Source: Prauserella_A sp040645195 (GTDB lineage Bacteria; Actinomycetota; Actinomycetes; Mycobacteriales; Pseudonocardiaceae). Taken from it: a stretch of 64,000 nucleotides of DNA. Position 1 is the stretch's first letter. Every line of letters starts with the position of its first letter. The notes below the pieces were generated by a model, which saw only the letters and a program-made list of their open reading frames with translations, ran no database searches and was not told the origin of the DNA. The position numbers and the translations under genes were made by a program. Below, piece after piece: positions 15,955-24,452 of the stretch. The stretch is taken from positions 294,559 to 358,558 of the forward strand of contig NZ_JBEYXW010000004.1 of the NCBI RefSeq assembly GCF_040645195.1, in the 5' to 3' direction.

Positions 15955-17502
15955 ATGGGCTCGCAGGATGCCTTGCTGGGGAAGGCAACCGCGCTGGTCT
16001 CGGAGATGGCGGCTGATCCCTGGGGTCAGTTCTCACCATCGGTCTACGAGACCGGCCGGCTCGTCTCGTTCACCCCGTCGCTGTCAGGTCACACGGAGCG
16101 CGTCACGTTCCTGCTCCGGCAGCAACAACCTGACGGCAGATGGGGTGGCCCCGGTAACTACGACATCGTCCCAACCCTGTCCGCCACCGAGGCCCTTATG
16201 AGGGAATCGCGCAGGCCCGGCGGCGACCCAGGGGCCGCCGTCGCAGCCGAGCGCGGGCTACAGGCGCTCGCGAAACGCTTGCGCCCCAACGGTTCCCTGC
16301 CCGACACCGTCGCGGTGGAGATCATGGTCCCCGGCCTCGTCGCCGACCTCAACGCCCACCTGGAGCGGCATGGCAGGTCCCCGTTGCCCACGCCCGCGGG
16401 CTGCTACGACGACCTGCTTGCGCACCTGCGCACCGCGGTCGCACAGGGCCACGCACTGCCGGAGAAACTGCTGCACTCGCTGGAAGTGATCGGTGAGCCC
16501 GCGCGGGCAGCGTCGTTCGTGCGGCCGGTGCACGGCGGCATCGTCGGCTGCTCCCCCGCTGCCACCGCCGCCTGGCTCGGCGACGAGGGCGTACGCGATG
16601 AGCAGCAGCCAAGTGTGCGTTACCTCCTCGCGGTGCAGGGCTCCGGTGGCGGAATCCCCGTCGCCGCACCGCTCGCGCTGTTCGAGCGGGCGTGGGTACT
16701 GTCCACACTCGCCAGTGCCGGCATCGATGTGCGGGTGCCGCGGGAGCTGGTGAACAGCCTGCACGCGGCGTTCGGCGCGGACGGTGCGGCCGGTGGCCAC
16801 GGCCTGCCGCCGGATGCCGACGACACCGGCACCGCACTGCACGCGCTGGCGTTGCTGGGCAGCCCGCGGTCACCGGAGTGCCTGCGGGACTACTTCACCG
16901 GGGATCACTTCAGCTGCTTCCCCGAGGAGCGAACACCGTCGACGAGCACCAATGCCCATGTGCTGCAGGCGATCGGCGCCTCGCTCGCACCAGATCTGCC
17001 GGACAGGACCCGCTACGCCGGGATCATCGCCGGCTGGCTTGCCGGGCAACAGGAACCCGATGGCAGCTGGCGCGACAAGTGGCATGCCTCGCCCTACTAC
17101 GCCACCGCGTGTTGCGCGACCGCGCTGGCCGAGTACGGCGGCGAGCACGGAGCGCGGGCAGTGCACCGCGCTGTCGACTGGCTATTGGCAACGCAGCGGG
17201 CGGACGGCTCGTGGGGGCACTGGCAGAGCACAGTGGAGGAAACCGCCTACGCCGTGCGAACCCTGCTGCGCGCCACCGTATCCGCGCCGAGCGAGGCGGC
17301 CGACCTGGCCGCCGCCCGCGGCAGCGCCTATCTGGCAGCCGCTGATGGTGCCGAGCATCCGCCGCTGTGGCACGACAAGGACCTCTACACACCACTGCGG
17401 ATCGTCGAGACCGAGGTGCTGGTGGCCAGGTACCTGGCCGACACCAACCCGCGCCTGGCTTCGCTGGTCGCCGACCAGGTCGCACGGGTCGACGCGCGAT
17501 GA
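15955..17502 (+). CDS. Class II diterpene cyclase (copalyl-/halimadienyl-diphosphate synthase-like)
   Basis: 515 aa, the size of bacterial class II diterpene cyclases, with their beta-gamma alpha-barrel repeats: QQPDGRWGGPGNYD (about 60), QEPDGSWRDKWHASPYYATA and QRADGSWGHW. The protonation motif DxDD is intact as D287-A-D-D290 in LPPDADDTGTALHAL. There is no DDxxD, so it should not ionise diphosphate: it cyclises GGPP (or a related chain) to a bicyclic diphosphate by acid attack on the terminal alkene. Start ATG 15955 with AAGGAG 6 nt upstream. It overlaps the P450 by 4 nt. Homologues include Mycobacterium Rv3377c and ent-CPP synthases; product stereochemistry cannot be predicted. Confidence 0.9.
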   Translation: MGSQDALLGKATALVSEMAADPWGQFSPSVYETGRLVSFTPSLSGHTERVTFLLRQQQPDGRWGGPGNYDIVPTLSATEALMRESRRPGGDPGAAVAAERGLQALAKRLRPNGSLPDTVAVEIMVPGLVADLNAHLERHGRSPLPTPAGCYDDLLAHLRTAVAQGHALPEKLLHSLEVIGEPARAASFVRPVHGGIVGCSPAATAAWLGDEGVRDEQQPSVRYLLAVQGSGGGIPVAAPLALFERAWVLSTLASAGIDVRVPRELVNSLHAAFGADGAAGGHGLPPDADDTGTALHALALLGSPRSPECLRDYFTGDHFSCFPEERTPSTSTNAHVLQAIGASLAPDLPDRTRYAGIIAGWLAGQQEPDGSWRDKWHASPYYATACCATALAEYGGEHGARAVHRAVDWLLATQRADGSWGHWQSTVEETAYAVRTLLRATVSAPSEAADLAAARGSAYLAAADGAEHPPLWHDKDLYTPLRIVETEVLVARYLADTNPRLASLVADQVARVDAR

Positions 17503-18743
17503 AGCACGCCGGACTGCACCTGGCATTGCGTCCACTGCACTTCCTGGACGCGCATGCCCACCTGCCGGGGCGCTATGTGGAGCTGACACGGGAACCGGCG
17601 CCGAAGCTCCTGGTGTGGCATCCGGAGGTGATCGAGTGGCTCTTCCGCTCGGACACGGACCTGCGTCACCCGGGCAGCCGGTCGCTGATTCCATTGCTGG
17701 GCAAGACATCCATGCTGTGGGGCGATGGCTCACAGCACGCCGCGTATCGCCGAGTGCTCGGTCCCGCGCTGCGTGGCCGCGCAGTGCTGGGCTACCGCGC
17801 CGTCATCGCCGACACAGTCGACGCCGCGATAGACCGGCTCACGCCGGGCACCGTGCTGCCCCTGACCGCGTGGACGCGCGAACTGGCCCTGCGCATCATT
17901 GCGCGCATCATGCTCGGCCCGCAGGGCACCACCGTGCTGGGGCCGTTCGCTGCATGGATCGACCACGCCCTGGGCTCCCGCTCACGCACTCTCGCCTACC
18001 GGTTCCTCAGGGGTGGCCTTCCGTCGTCGGGCGACCGGCTCGAAGCGATGCTGGTGCGGACGGCGCGGGACGCTGCCGCCACACACCCACACACTCTGGT
18101 CGGCCTGCTGCTGGCCTACGGCGGACCGCTGGCCAGGATCTCGGACGCCGAGCTGCGCGACCAGCTCGTCTCACTGCTCTTCGCCGGTCACGAGACAACG
18201 GCGTCGGCGACAGCCTGGACGCTGTACTGGCTCGATCGCAACCCCGGCATCCGGCGCGACGTCGCCGACGAGCTCGCGGCGACCTCGGACGACGGGTCCG
18301 ACGCGACCCGCGTGCCTCTGCTCCAGGCTGTGGTTCAGGAAGCCCTACGGTTGACCCCGCCCGTGCCAGCCGCAGGAAACCGCGTGCTGGTCGAGGACGC
18401 CGAGCTGTTCGGCCGGCGAGTTCGTGCGGGGACCACGCTCTCCCCGAGCGTGTACCTGGCCCACCGGCAGCCGGACTACTTCTCCCGGCCGATGCGGTTC
18501 GACCCACACCGCTTCCTCAGCACCAGGGCCCAGGCGAGCCGGTATCTGCCGTTCGGCGGCGGCACCCGCTACTGCCTCGGCAGCCAGCTCAGCCAGGTCG
18601 AGGTGCGGATGATCGTCGCCGCCCTACTCCGGCGCCGGGACCTGCACAGCGTCAACCCCCGGCGCGGCGTGCCCCAACTGCGCGGCCACACCATGGCACC
18701 GGCCGACCGGTGGCGGGTCGAGGTGACCGCGTGCCGCGGGTAG
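17499..18743 (+). CDS. Cytochrome P450 of the diterpene operon
   Basis: 414 aa soluble bacterial P450. I-helix oxygen-activation motif FAGHETTASA (about 229), ExxR in QEALRLTPPVP, and the heme-ligand loop FGGGTRYCLGSQLS with axial Cys359. The start ATG overlaps the cyclase stop (ATGA), and its 3' end overlaps the UbiA gene by 13 nt, so all three are co-translated. Expected role: oxidation of the cyclised terpenoid, inferred from the operon only. It needs ferredoxin and a reductase, neither of which is encoded nearby. Confidence 0.93.
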   Translation: MKHAGLHLALRPLHFLDAHAHLPGRYVELTREPAPKLLVWHPEVIEWLFRSDTDLRHPGSRSLIPLLGKTSMLWGDGSQHAAYRRVLGPALRGRAVLGYRAVIADTVDAAIDRLTPGTVLPLTAWTRELALRIIARIMLGPQGTTVLGPFAAWIDHALGSRSRTLAYRFLRGGLPSSGDRLEAMLVRTARDAAATHPHTLVGLLLAYGGPLARISDAELRDQLVSLLFAGHETTASATAWTLYWLDRNPGIRRDVADELAATSDDGSDATRVPLLQAVVQEALRLTPPVPAAGNRVLVEDAELFGRRVRAGTTLSPSVYLAHRQPDYFSRPMRFDPHRFLSTRAQASRYLPFGGGTRYCLGSQLSQVEVRMIVAALLRRRDLHSVNPRRGVPQLRGHTMAPADRWRVEVTACRG

Positions 18744-19651
18744 CCGGCCACGCGGTCAGCGCGCACGACCTGCTGGTGCTGCACCGGCTCCAGTTTCCGC
18801 TGCCGGTCACCTACGTCTGTTACGCGGCGTGGGGGGCGTGCTTCGCCGTCCCCGAGGCGGCCGGCCTGGCCGATCTCAGGGTGCTCGCGGCGATCATGGC
18901 CAACCTGCTCTTGATCGTGGGTGGGCTCGTACTCAACAACGTCGTCGATGTCCGCACCGACCAGCGGCACAGCGAGAAGCAATACCTGGCGACCGCGACA
19001 AACCGCGTCGGCGTCAGGCGGGCCCTGCGCTGGGCCTGGCACGAACTCACCGTCGCAATCGGACTGTGCGTCGCGATCGGATACACGGCGGGGCGTTGGG
19101 CTCCCGTAGCCATCGCCGTGGTTACCATCACGGCGACGCTGCTCTACAACCTCGAACCGATCCGGCTGAAGCGCCACGGTCTCGCCGGTCCACTGGTATT
19201 CGGGGTCGCTCTGGTCGGAATGCCGTGCCTGCTCTCCTACACTGCCGCGCGACCGGATGTTGAGGCATGGATCTGGCCGGTGGCCGCAGGCGTCGCACTG
19301 CTGACCGCCGGACGGACGGTGTGGTGGTCGGTTCCCGACCGCGCGGCCGACATGGCCACCGGCATCACCACGCCGTCGGTCCGCTACGGCCACGCCGGCA
19401 CGCTGGCGATGGCCTGCGTGGTCTTGCTGGCCGGGCTCCTCTTGCTCGGTTGGGGTCTGTGGTGGAGTTTCGGTCCCCTTTGGGCCATCGTGGGAACCGT
19501 GGTGCACCTCGGTTTCCTCACCGGGGTGGCTGGCCAGTTCGTCCTGGCCCGCCGTGGGCGGTTCCCGAGCGCGACGGTACTACTGAAACGCGGCCTGCCC
19601 GTCGTCATGCTGGGCGAGGTCGCGCTCGTGGTCGTGCCACTCGCAGCCTGA
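18731..19651 (+). CDS. UbiA-family membrane prenyltransferase or UbiA-type terpene cyclase
   Basis: 306 aa with eight or nine hydrophobic segments. First Asp-rich motif N69-N-V-V-D73-V-R-T-D77 (canonical NDxxDxxxD with Asp2 replaced by Asn); second motif D203-R-A-A-D207 in SVPDRAADMATGI. UbiA proteins bind a prenyl diphosphate through Mg2+ and transfer the chain to an aromatic or other acceptor; some members instead cyclise the chain as membrane terpene synthases. Start GTG 18731, inside the P450 gene. Placed directly after a class II cyclase it may use the cyclised diphosphate, for transfer or for a second cyclisation. No obvious aromatic-acceptor gene is adjacent. Confidence 0.85.
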   Translation: MPRVAGHAVSAHDLLVLHRLQFPLPVTYVCYAAWGACFAVPEAAGLADLRVLAAIMANLLLIVGGLVLNNVVDVRTDQRHSEKQYLATATNRVGVRRALRWAWHELTVAIGLCVAIGYTAGRWAPVAIAVVTITATLLYNLEPIRLKRHGLAGPLVFGVALVGMPCLLSYTAARPDVEAWIWPVAAGVALLTAGRTVWWSVPDRAADMATGITTPSVRYGHAGTLAMACVVLLAGLLLLGWGLWWSFGPLWAIVGTVVHLGFLTGVAGQFVLARRGRFPSATVLLKRGLPVVMLGEVALVVVPLAA

Positions 19652-19652
19652 A

Positions 19653-20426
19653 TCAGGCCTTGAGGCCAAGGCCAGCATGCACCTGCGCCAGCTCGGGGTT
19701 GCGACCGAGGTCGTGTTCGGAGGTGGGCCGCCAGAGCGGAACCGGCACCACTCCCGGCTCGACGAGTTCGACCCCGGCGAAGAACGTCTCGATCCGATCG
19801 GGTTCTCGCAACGTCACGGTCGGCGGCGTGCCGTAGATCCGGGAGAACATGCCAAGGCCCTCGTTCAGTTGGTCGCTCTCGCTGAAGTGCGACACAGCGA
19901 CGAAGCTACCCCGGCTCATCGCCTCCATGTACTTCGCGACGATGCCGGCCGGATCATGGACGTCGTTCACATGAATGAGTGTGTCGATGAACAGCACCGC
20001 GACCGGCTGACTCAGGTCGAGCAGGTTCGTCAGCGCGGGTGCGGCGAGGACCGTGGACACGTCACGGATGTCCGCATTGACATAAGCGGTCCCCACGTTA
20101 CCGACGAGGATCTCGCGGGCCTCGCCCACAATGGCCGGGTCGATGTCCACGTACACGACCCGCGACTCCGGCGCGGCATCCTGCGCGATCTCGTGGACGT
20201 GGCCCTCGACTGGGACACCGGAACCCAGGTCGAGAAACTGCCGGACGCCCTGCTCGACGAGGTACTGCACAAGCCGGGCCATCCAGGCACGCTGGGCACG
20301 CACCAGATAAGGGAGGTGCGGGGCGCACACCGTGATCTGCTCGCCAAGCTCGCGATCAACGGTGTTGTGGTGTGTACCGCCCATCCAGTAGTCGCGAATG
20401 CGCGCGATGCTGGGCTGGTCTGACAT
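19653..20426 (-). CDS. SAM-dependent methyltransferase, DUF574 family
   Basis: 257 aa. The family signature is clear: PSIARIRDYWMGGTHHNTVDRE near the N-terminus, FLDLGSGVPVEGHVHEIAQ (SAM-binding), VVYVDIDPAIV and HVNDVHDPAGIVAKYMEAM. These proteins are numerous in actinomycetes and have no established substrate. Start ATG 20426 with GAGGGG upstream; longer forms add residues not typical of the family. Convergent with the UbiA gene (stops 1 nt apart) and so transcribed separately from the diterpene operon. A tailoring role there is possible but unsupported. Confidence 0.88.
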   Translation of the reverse strand: MSDQPSIARIRDYWMGGTHHNTVDRELGEQITVCAPHLPYLVRAQRAWMARLVQYLVEQGVRQFLDLGSGVPVEGHVHEIAQDAAPESRVVYVDIDPAIVGEAREILVGNVGTAYVNADIRDVSTVLAAPALTNLLDLSQPVAVLFIDTLIHVNDVHDPAGIVAKYMEAMSRGSFVAVSHFSESDQLNEGLGMFSRIYGTPPTVTLREPDRIETFFAGVELVEPGVVPVPLWRPTSEHDLGRNPELAQVHAGLGLKA

Positions 20427-20732
20427 GCTTCGCCCCTCGGTTTCCACAGGAAGAGCCACTCGGGTGCGCCTCCTCAGCTCACGAACCGGCCGAACCTGAC
20501 GATCTTCCGCCACACAGGGGACCAAATCCTACTGCGAATGGGGGCTCAGCGGACGATCAGGGGCCAGCAATCTCTCGGCACGTCGGCGAAGTTTTTCGAG
20601 AAATACCAACACAACAAGCTCTTCGCGTCTGTCCACAATGTAACGCGCTATGCCGCGTCAGACAGCGTTGGTGACACGCTACCGCCGCTCCCCATGCCCA
20701 CTAGAACCAGGCGCTACCGGCCCATCCGTACG
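20427..20732. promoter_or_regulatory. Divergent intergenic region between DUF574 methyltransferase and purC
   Basis: 306 bp between two divergent starts, with visibly lower GC in 20590-20640 (ATTTCT- and AACACAAC-type stretches) than its flanks. It must contain two promoters; no riboswitch, tRNA or convincing small gene was seen. The purC-frame extension upstream of 20733 is not conserved in type and is taken as non-coding. Confidence 0.5.
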
Positions 20733-21584
20733 ATGGCCACCGTGAAGCACATCCACGCGGGCAAGGTCAGGGATCTCTACGAGGACGGCGGAGACATCCT
20801 GCTGGTCGCGTCCGACCGCATCTCCGTCTACGACGTGACACTGCCCACGCCGATCCCGGAGAAGGGCGCTCTGCTCACACAGCTCTCGATGTGGTGGTTC
20901 GAGCGTTTCGGCGACCTCGTCCCCAACCACGTGGTGTCCGCGACCGATGTGCCTGCCGAGTTCGCGCGCCGCGCCATCCGCTGCAAGCCGCTCACCATGG
21001 TGAAGGTGGAGTGCATCGCGCGCGGCTACCTCGCCGGGCTCGGCCTGCGCGAGTACCAGAAGTACGGCACCGTCTCGGGTGTTCCGCTGCCGCCGGGCCT
21101 CGTGGAGGGCAGCAGGCTTCCGGAACCGATCTTCACGCCGACCACGAAGGCCGACGCCGGCCACGACGAGTTCATCACCTTCGACGACGTGGTGAAGCAG
21201 GAGGGCCGGGAGACCGCGGAGCGGCTGCGCGATCTCACGATCGAGATCTACCGCGAGGGCGCCGAGCATGCCGCCGAACAGGGCATCATCGTCGCCGACA
21301 CGAAGTTCGAGTTCGGCTGGGACGCCGATGGCACGCTCACGCTCGGTGACGAGGTTCTGACGTCGGACTCGTCGCGGTTCTGGCCCGCCGACCAGTGGGA
21401 GCCGGGCAGGCCGCAGTACGCCTTCGACAAGCAGTTCGTGCGCGACTGGGCGTCCAGCACCGGCTGGGACAAGACACCGCCGGGACCGGCCGTCCCGCCC
21501 GACATCGTGGCGGCCACCCGCGCCCGCTACACCGAGGTCTACGAGCGCATCACCGGCACCACCTGGCAGTCCACCACGGCGTAG
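20733..21584 (+). CDS. purC: SAICAR synthase (phosphoribosylaminoimidazole-succinocarboxamide synthase)
   Basis: 283 aa. Characteristic stretches: HAGKVRDLYEDGGDILLVASDRISVYDV (about 6-33), PIPEKGALLTQLS, RGYLAGLGLREYQKYGTVSG, EPIFTPTTKADAGHDEFI, DTKFEFGWDADGTLTLGDEVLTSDSSRFWP. It joins aspartate to CAIR with ATP in de novo purine synthesis. ATG 20733 is chosen; GTG 20742 is an alternative. No other pur gene is adjacent. A housekeeping gene between two accessory blocks. Confidence 0.96.
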   Translation: MATVKHIHAGKVRDLYEDGGDILLVASDRISVYDVTLPTPIPEKGALLTQLSMWWFERFGDLVPNHVVSATDVPAEFARRAIRCKPLTMVKVECIARGYLAGLGLREYQKYGTVSGVPLPPGLVEGSRLPEPIFTPTTKADAGHDEFITFDDVVKQEGRETAERLRDLTIEIYREGAEHAAEQGIIVADTKFEFGWDADGTLTLGDEVLTSDSSRFWPADQWEPGRPQYAFDKQFVRDWASSTGWDKTPPGPAVPPDIVAATRARYTEVYERITGTTWQSTTA

Positions 21585-21657
21585 GAGCCGCGGTCCAGTC
21601 CGCCGCGAGCCCGCGAACAGGCAGTTTCAGTCGGCTGCCAGTGGATACCCGCACGAC

Positions 21658-22701
21658 ATGGCCAACCCGCGCGTCCGGCTCAACGCGGGCGTCCTCAGCC
21701 GGGCTGCGATCGTGTCGGCGCAGCTCCTCCTGGTGTTCCTGGCACTGTGGGCGCTGCGCAGTGTCGTCCAGCACCTGAGTTATGTGCTGATCCCCGTCGC
21801 GATCGCGCTCCTGCTCACCGCCCTGCTGCAGCCGCTCGTGGCCTGGCTGACCAAGCACCGGTGGCCACGGGCACTAGCCGTGCTGGCCGCGCTCGTCGCG
21901 GGCATCGGGGTGGCGGGCGGGATTGTGACGTTCGTGGTGTTGGCCGTCATCAACAACTTCGACGCGCTGCGCTCCCAGGTGTCCCAGAGCGTCGACCAGC
22001 TGCAACGCTGGCTCGCCGGCAGCCCACTGCAGTTTCACGGCGGGTTGATCGACCGGGCCTCCGCGTGGCTGCGGGCCAACCAGCAGCGGGTGGTCTCCGA
22101 CGTCCTCGGCGCGTTCGGCACGGTCACGAGCATCGTGGTCGGCGTGCTGCTGTCCATTGTGCTGCTGGTGATTTTCCTCTATGACGGCCCGCGAATGTGG
22201 CAGTTCCTGATCCGGCCGTTCCGCACCGGCACCCGGGACCTCCTGGACACGGCCGGCCGCCGTGCCTTCCGCAGCGTCGTCGTATACGTGTGGGTGACGG
22301 CGCTGGTGGCCTTCATCGACGCGCTCGCCATCGGCCTCGGTCTCGCCTTGGTCGGGGTGCCACTCGCAGTGCCGCTGGCCGCTTTGGTGTTCCTCGGCGG
22401 CTTCATACCGTATGCGGGCGCGATCGTGTCCGGGGTTCTCGCGGTGGCCGTGACGCTCGTCAGCAACGGCCTGGCCGCTGCGCTCATCATCCTCGGCGTC
22501 GTGCTGGCTGTCGGGCAACTGGAGGGTCACGTGCTGCAACCGGTGTTGCAGGGCAACATCTCCCGCCTGCATCCCGCCGCCGTCCTCATCGCCTTGGTCA
22601 TCGGCGGCGCCGAGGGCGGCATCGCGGGTGTGCTCTTCGCCGTGCCGGTGCTGGCGGCGGCGCGGGCGGTCGTGGTCACCGTGGCCGAACGCCGCGCGTG
22701 A
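21658..22701 (+). CDS. AI-2E family transporter
   Basis: 347 aa polytopic membrane protein of the AI-2E/PerM family (DUF20). Hydrophobic segments lie at about 18-60 and 75-100, then a soluble loop (LRSQVSQSVDQLQRWLAG), then five more including VFLGGFIPYAGAIVSGVLA and the family-typical GHVLQPVLQGNISRLHPAAVLIALVIGGAEGGIAG near the end. Members export small molecules or ions; the specific substrate here is unknown. It lies 73 nt after purC on the same strand and may be read through. Convergent with the ABC permease gene 12 nt away. Confidence 0.9.
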   Translation: MANPRVRLNAGVLSRAAIVSAQLLLVFLALWALRSVVQHLSYVLIPVAIALLLTALLQPLVAWLTKHRWPRALAVLAALVAGIGVAGGIVTFVVLAVINNFDALRSQVSQSVDQLQRWLAGSPLQFHGGLIDRASAWLRANQQRVVSDVLGAFGTVTSIVVGVLLSIVLLVIFLYDGPRMWQFLIRPFRTGTRDLLDTAGRRAFRSVVVYVWVTALVAFIDALAIGLGLALVGVPLAVPLAALVFLGGFIPYAGAIVSGVLAVAVTLVSNGLAAALIILGVVLAVGQLEGHVLQPVLQGNISRLHPAAVLIALVIGGAEGGIAGVLFAVPVLAAARAVVVTVAERRA

Positions 22702-22713
22702 CCCCTTCGGACG

Positions 22714-23523
22714 CTATTTCACCGCACCCATCGACAGACCACGGACCAAGTGGTTCTGCGCGAACCAGCCGATGATCATGACCGGTAGCGAGGCGAGCAG
22801 CGCGGCCGCAGAGAGCTGGGCCCAGTACAGGCCCTCACTGGTGATGAACCCGGAAAGGAACACCGGCACCGTGCCCGCCCGCGCTGCCGTGAGGTTGACG
22901 GCGTAGAAGAACTCGGTCCAGGAGAAGATCACGCAGATCAGCGCGGTCGCCGCGATGCCGGGCGCCACGACGGGCAACACGATGCGGTAGAGCAGGGTCG
23001 GCAGACCGGCGCCGTCCACCCTCGCCGCCTCGATCATCTCCTTGGGCACCTCGAGGAGGAACGAGCGCAGCATCCACACCGCGAGTGGCAGATTCATTGC
23101 GGTGTAAAGGATGTTGAGTGCCCACACGTTGTCCAGTAGCTGCACGTTCTGCGAGATGACGTAGAGCGGGATGATCGCCGCGACGATCGGCAGCATCTTC
23201 GTGGACAGGAAGAAGCCCAGCGCGTTGCTCGTGCCCCGCACCGGCGCCAGCGACAGCGCATAGGCCGCGGGGATCGCCAGTACCAGCACGGCCAGCGTCG
23301 AGATCACCGTCACGAACGCCGAGTTGGCCAGGTACGGCAGGAAACCGCGCTCGAACACGCCGGCGAACTGCTCCAGCGTCGGCGTGAAGAACAGCCGCGG
23401 AGGGTCGGTGTAGGCGTCGGCCTCCTGTTTGAAGGCCGTCAGCACCATCCACACCAGCGGGAACACGAACAGCATGGCGACCAGCCAGGTGAAGGCGGTC
23501 AGCCCGATGCGGCCCAGCCTCAT
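22714..23523 (-). CDS. Carbohydrate ABC transporter permease, MalG type
   Basis: 269 aa, six predicted membrane helices. The permease EAA loop is EVPKEMIEAARVDGAGLPTLLYRIVLPVVAPG, the contact site for the ATPase. Part of a CUT1-type importer for sugars or polyols. Starts at ATG 23523 inside the stop of the upstream permease (ATGA overlap). Last gene of the operon dehydrogenase - binding protein - permease - permease. No ATPase gene is present, so a shared MsiK-like ATPase encoded elsewhere is likely. Confidence 0.93.
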   Translation of the reverse strand: MRLGRIGLTAFTWLVAMLFVFPLVWMVLTAFKQEADAYTDPPRLFFTPTLEQFAGVFERGFLPYLANSAFVTVISTLAVLVLAIPAAYALSLAPVRGTSNALGFFLSTKMLPIVAAIIPLYVISQNVQLLDNVWALNILYTAMNLPLAVWMLRSFLLEVPKEMIEAARVDGAGLPTLLYRIVLPVVAPGIAATALICVIFSWTEFFYAVNLTAARAGTVPVFLSGFITSEGLYWAQLSAAALLASLPVMIIGWFAQNHLVRGLSMGAVK

Positions 23524-24452
23524 CTCACACCTCCGGTCACGTCGAAGGCCCGGAACATCAGGCGCAGCGTGAACGTCGCCACGATCAGCGTCAGCACGAC
23601 GACCACCACCCCCATCGCGGAGGACTGGCCGATGTCGAAACCCTCGAACGCGCGCTGATAGATGTAGAACGGCAGGTTGGTGCTTGCGGTGCCCGGTCCG
23701 CCCTGCGTCATCAGGTAGATCGCGTCGAACGAGTTCACGATGTAGATCGCGCCGAGCAGCGCCGCGAGCTGCAGGTACCTCGTGAGCTGAGGCAGTGTGA
23801 TGGACGCGAACGTGCGCCACCGCCCCGCACCGTCTACCTGCGCGGCCTCGAGGACCTCTTTGGACTGTGCCTGCAGCCCGGCGAGGATCAGCAGTGTCAT
23901 GAACGGCGTCCACTGCCAGACCACCTGTGTCATCACCGACGTCAGGGGGAACTCCGACAGCCAGTCGATGTCCGTGCCGAGAACGAAGTTGAGTAGCCCG
24001 TACACCGGGTCGAAAATCGTCGTCTTCCACAGCAACGCCCCGGCTGCGGGAAGGATGAGGAACGGCGTGATGATCAGTGTGCGAACCACCCCGCGGCCGG
24101 TGAACTTGCGGTCGAGCAGCAGCGCGAAACCGAGCCCCAGCAGCATCGAGACGAACACGCACACGACCGTGAGCACCACGGTGTTGAGCATCGCGCCGCG
24201 GAACACGCTGTCGGCGAACACATCGACGTAGTTGCTCAGGCCGACGAAATGCTGCGAACCGGGCCGCACCAGGTTCCACGACTGGAACGAGTAGAACACC
24301 GTGAGCAGGAAGGGAACCTGCGTCACCGCGATCGTGAACACGAGTGCGGGCAGCAGGGGCGCCCGCCGCTTCCAGGCGCCTGTCATCGCGCGCCGCGCGG
24401 GCCCGGCCGCGGTGGTGCCGGCCGGCGGGGCGGGCCGTGTGGTTGTGGTCAT
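23520..24452 (-). CDS. Carbohydrate ABC transporter permease, MalF type
   Basis: 310 aa. The first helix follows an Ala/Pro/Thr-rich cytoplasmic tail (residues 1-28); the EAA loop QSKEVLEAAQVDGAGRWRTFASITLPQL is near residue 195; further on comes MTQGGPGTASTNLPFYIYQRAF, typical of MalF-like CUT1 permeases. Forms a heterodimer with the following permease. Its start overlaps the binding-protein gene by 4 nt and its end overlaps the next gene by 4 nt. Confidence 0.93.
   Translation of the reverse strand: MTTTTRPAPPAGTTAAGPARRAMTGAWKRRAPLLPALVFTIAVTQVPFLLTVFYSFQSWNLVRPGSQHFVGLSNYVDVFADSVFRGAMLNTVVLTVVCVFVSMLLGLGFALLLDRKFTGRGVVRTLIITPFLILPAAGALLWKTTIFDPVYGLLNFVLGTDIDWLSEFPLTSVMTQVVWQWTPFMTLLILAGLQAQSKEVLEAAQVDGAGRWRTFASITLPQLTRYLQLAALLGAIYIVNSFDAIYLMTQGGPGTASTNLPFYIYQRAFEGFDIGQSSAMGVVVVVLTLIVATFTLRLMFRAFDVTGGVR

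Noticed and set aside
16784..18730. N-terminal extension of UbiA through the cyclase and P450 genes
   Set aside because: Shadow frame without family similarity. GTG 18731 gives the normal UbiA length.
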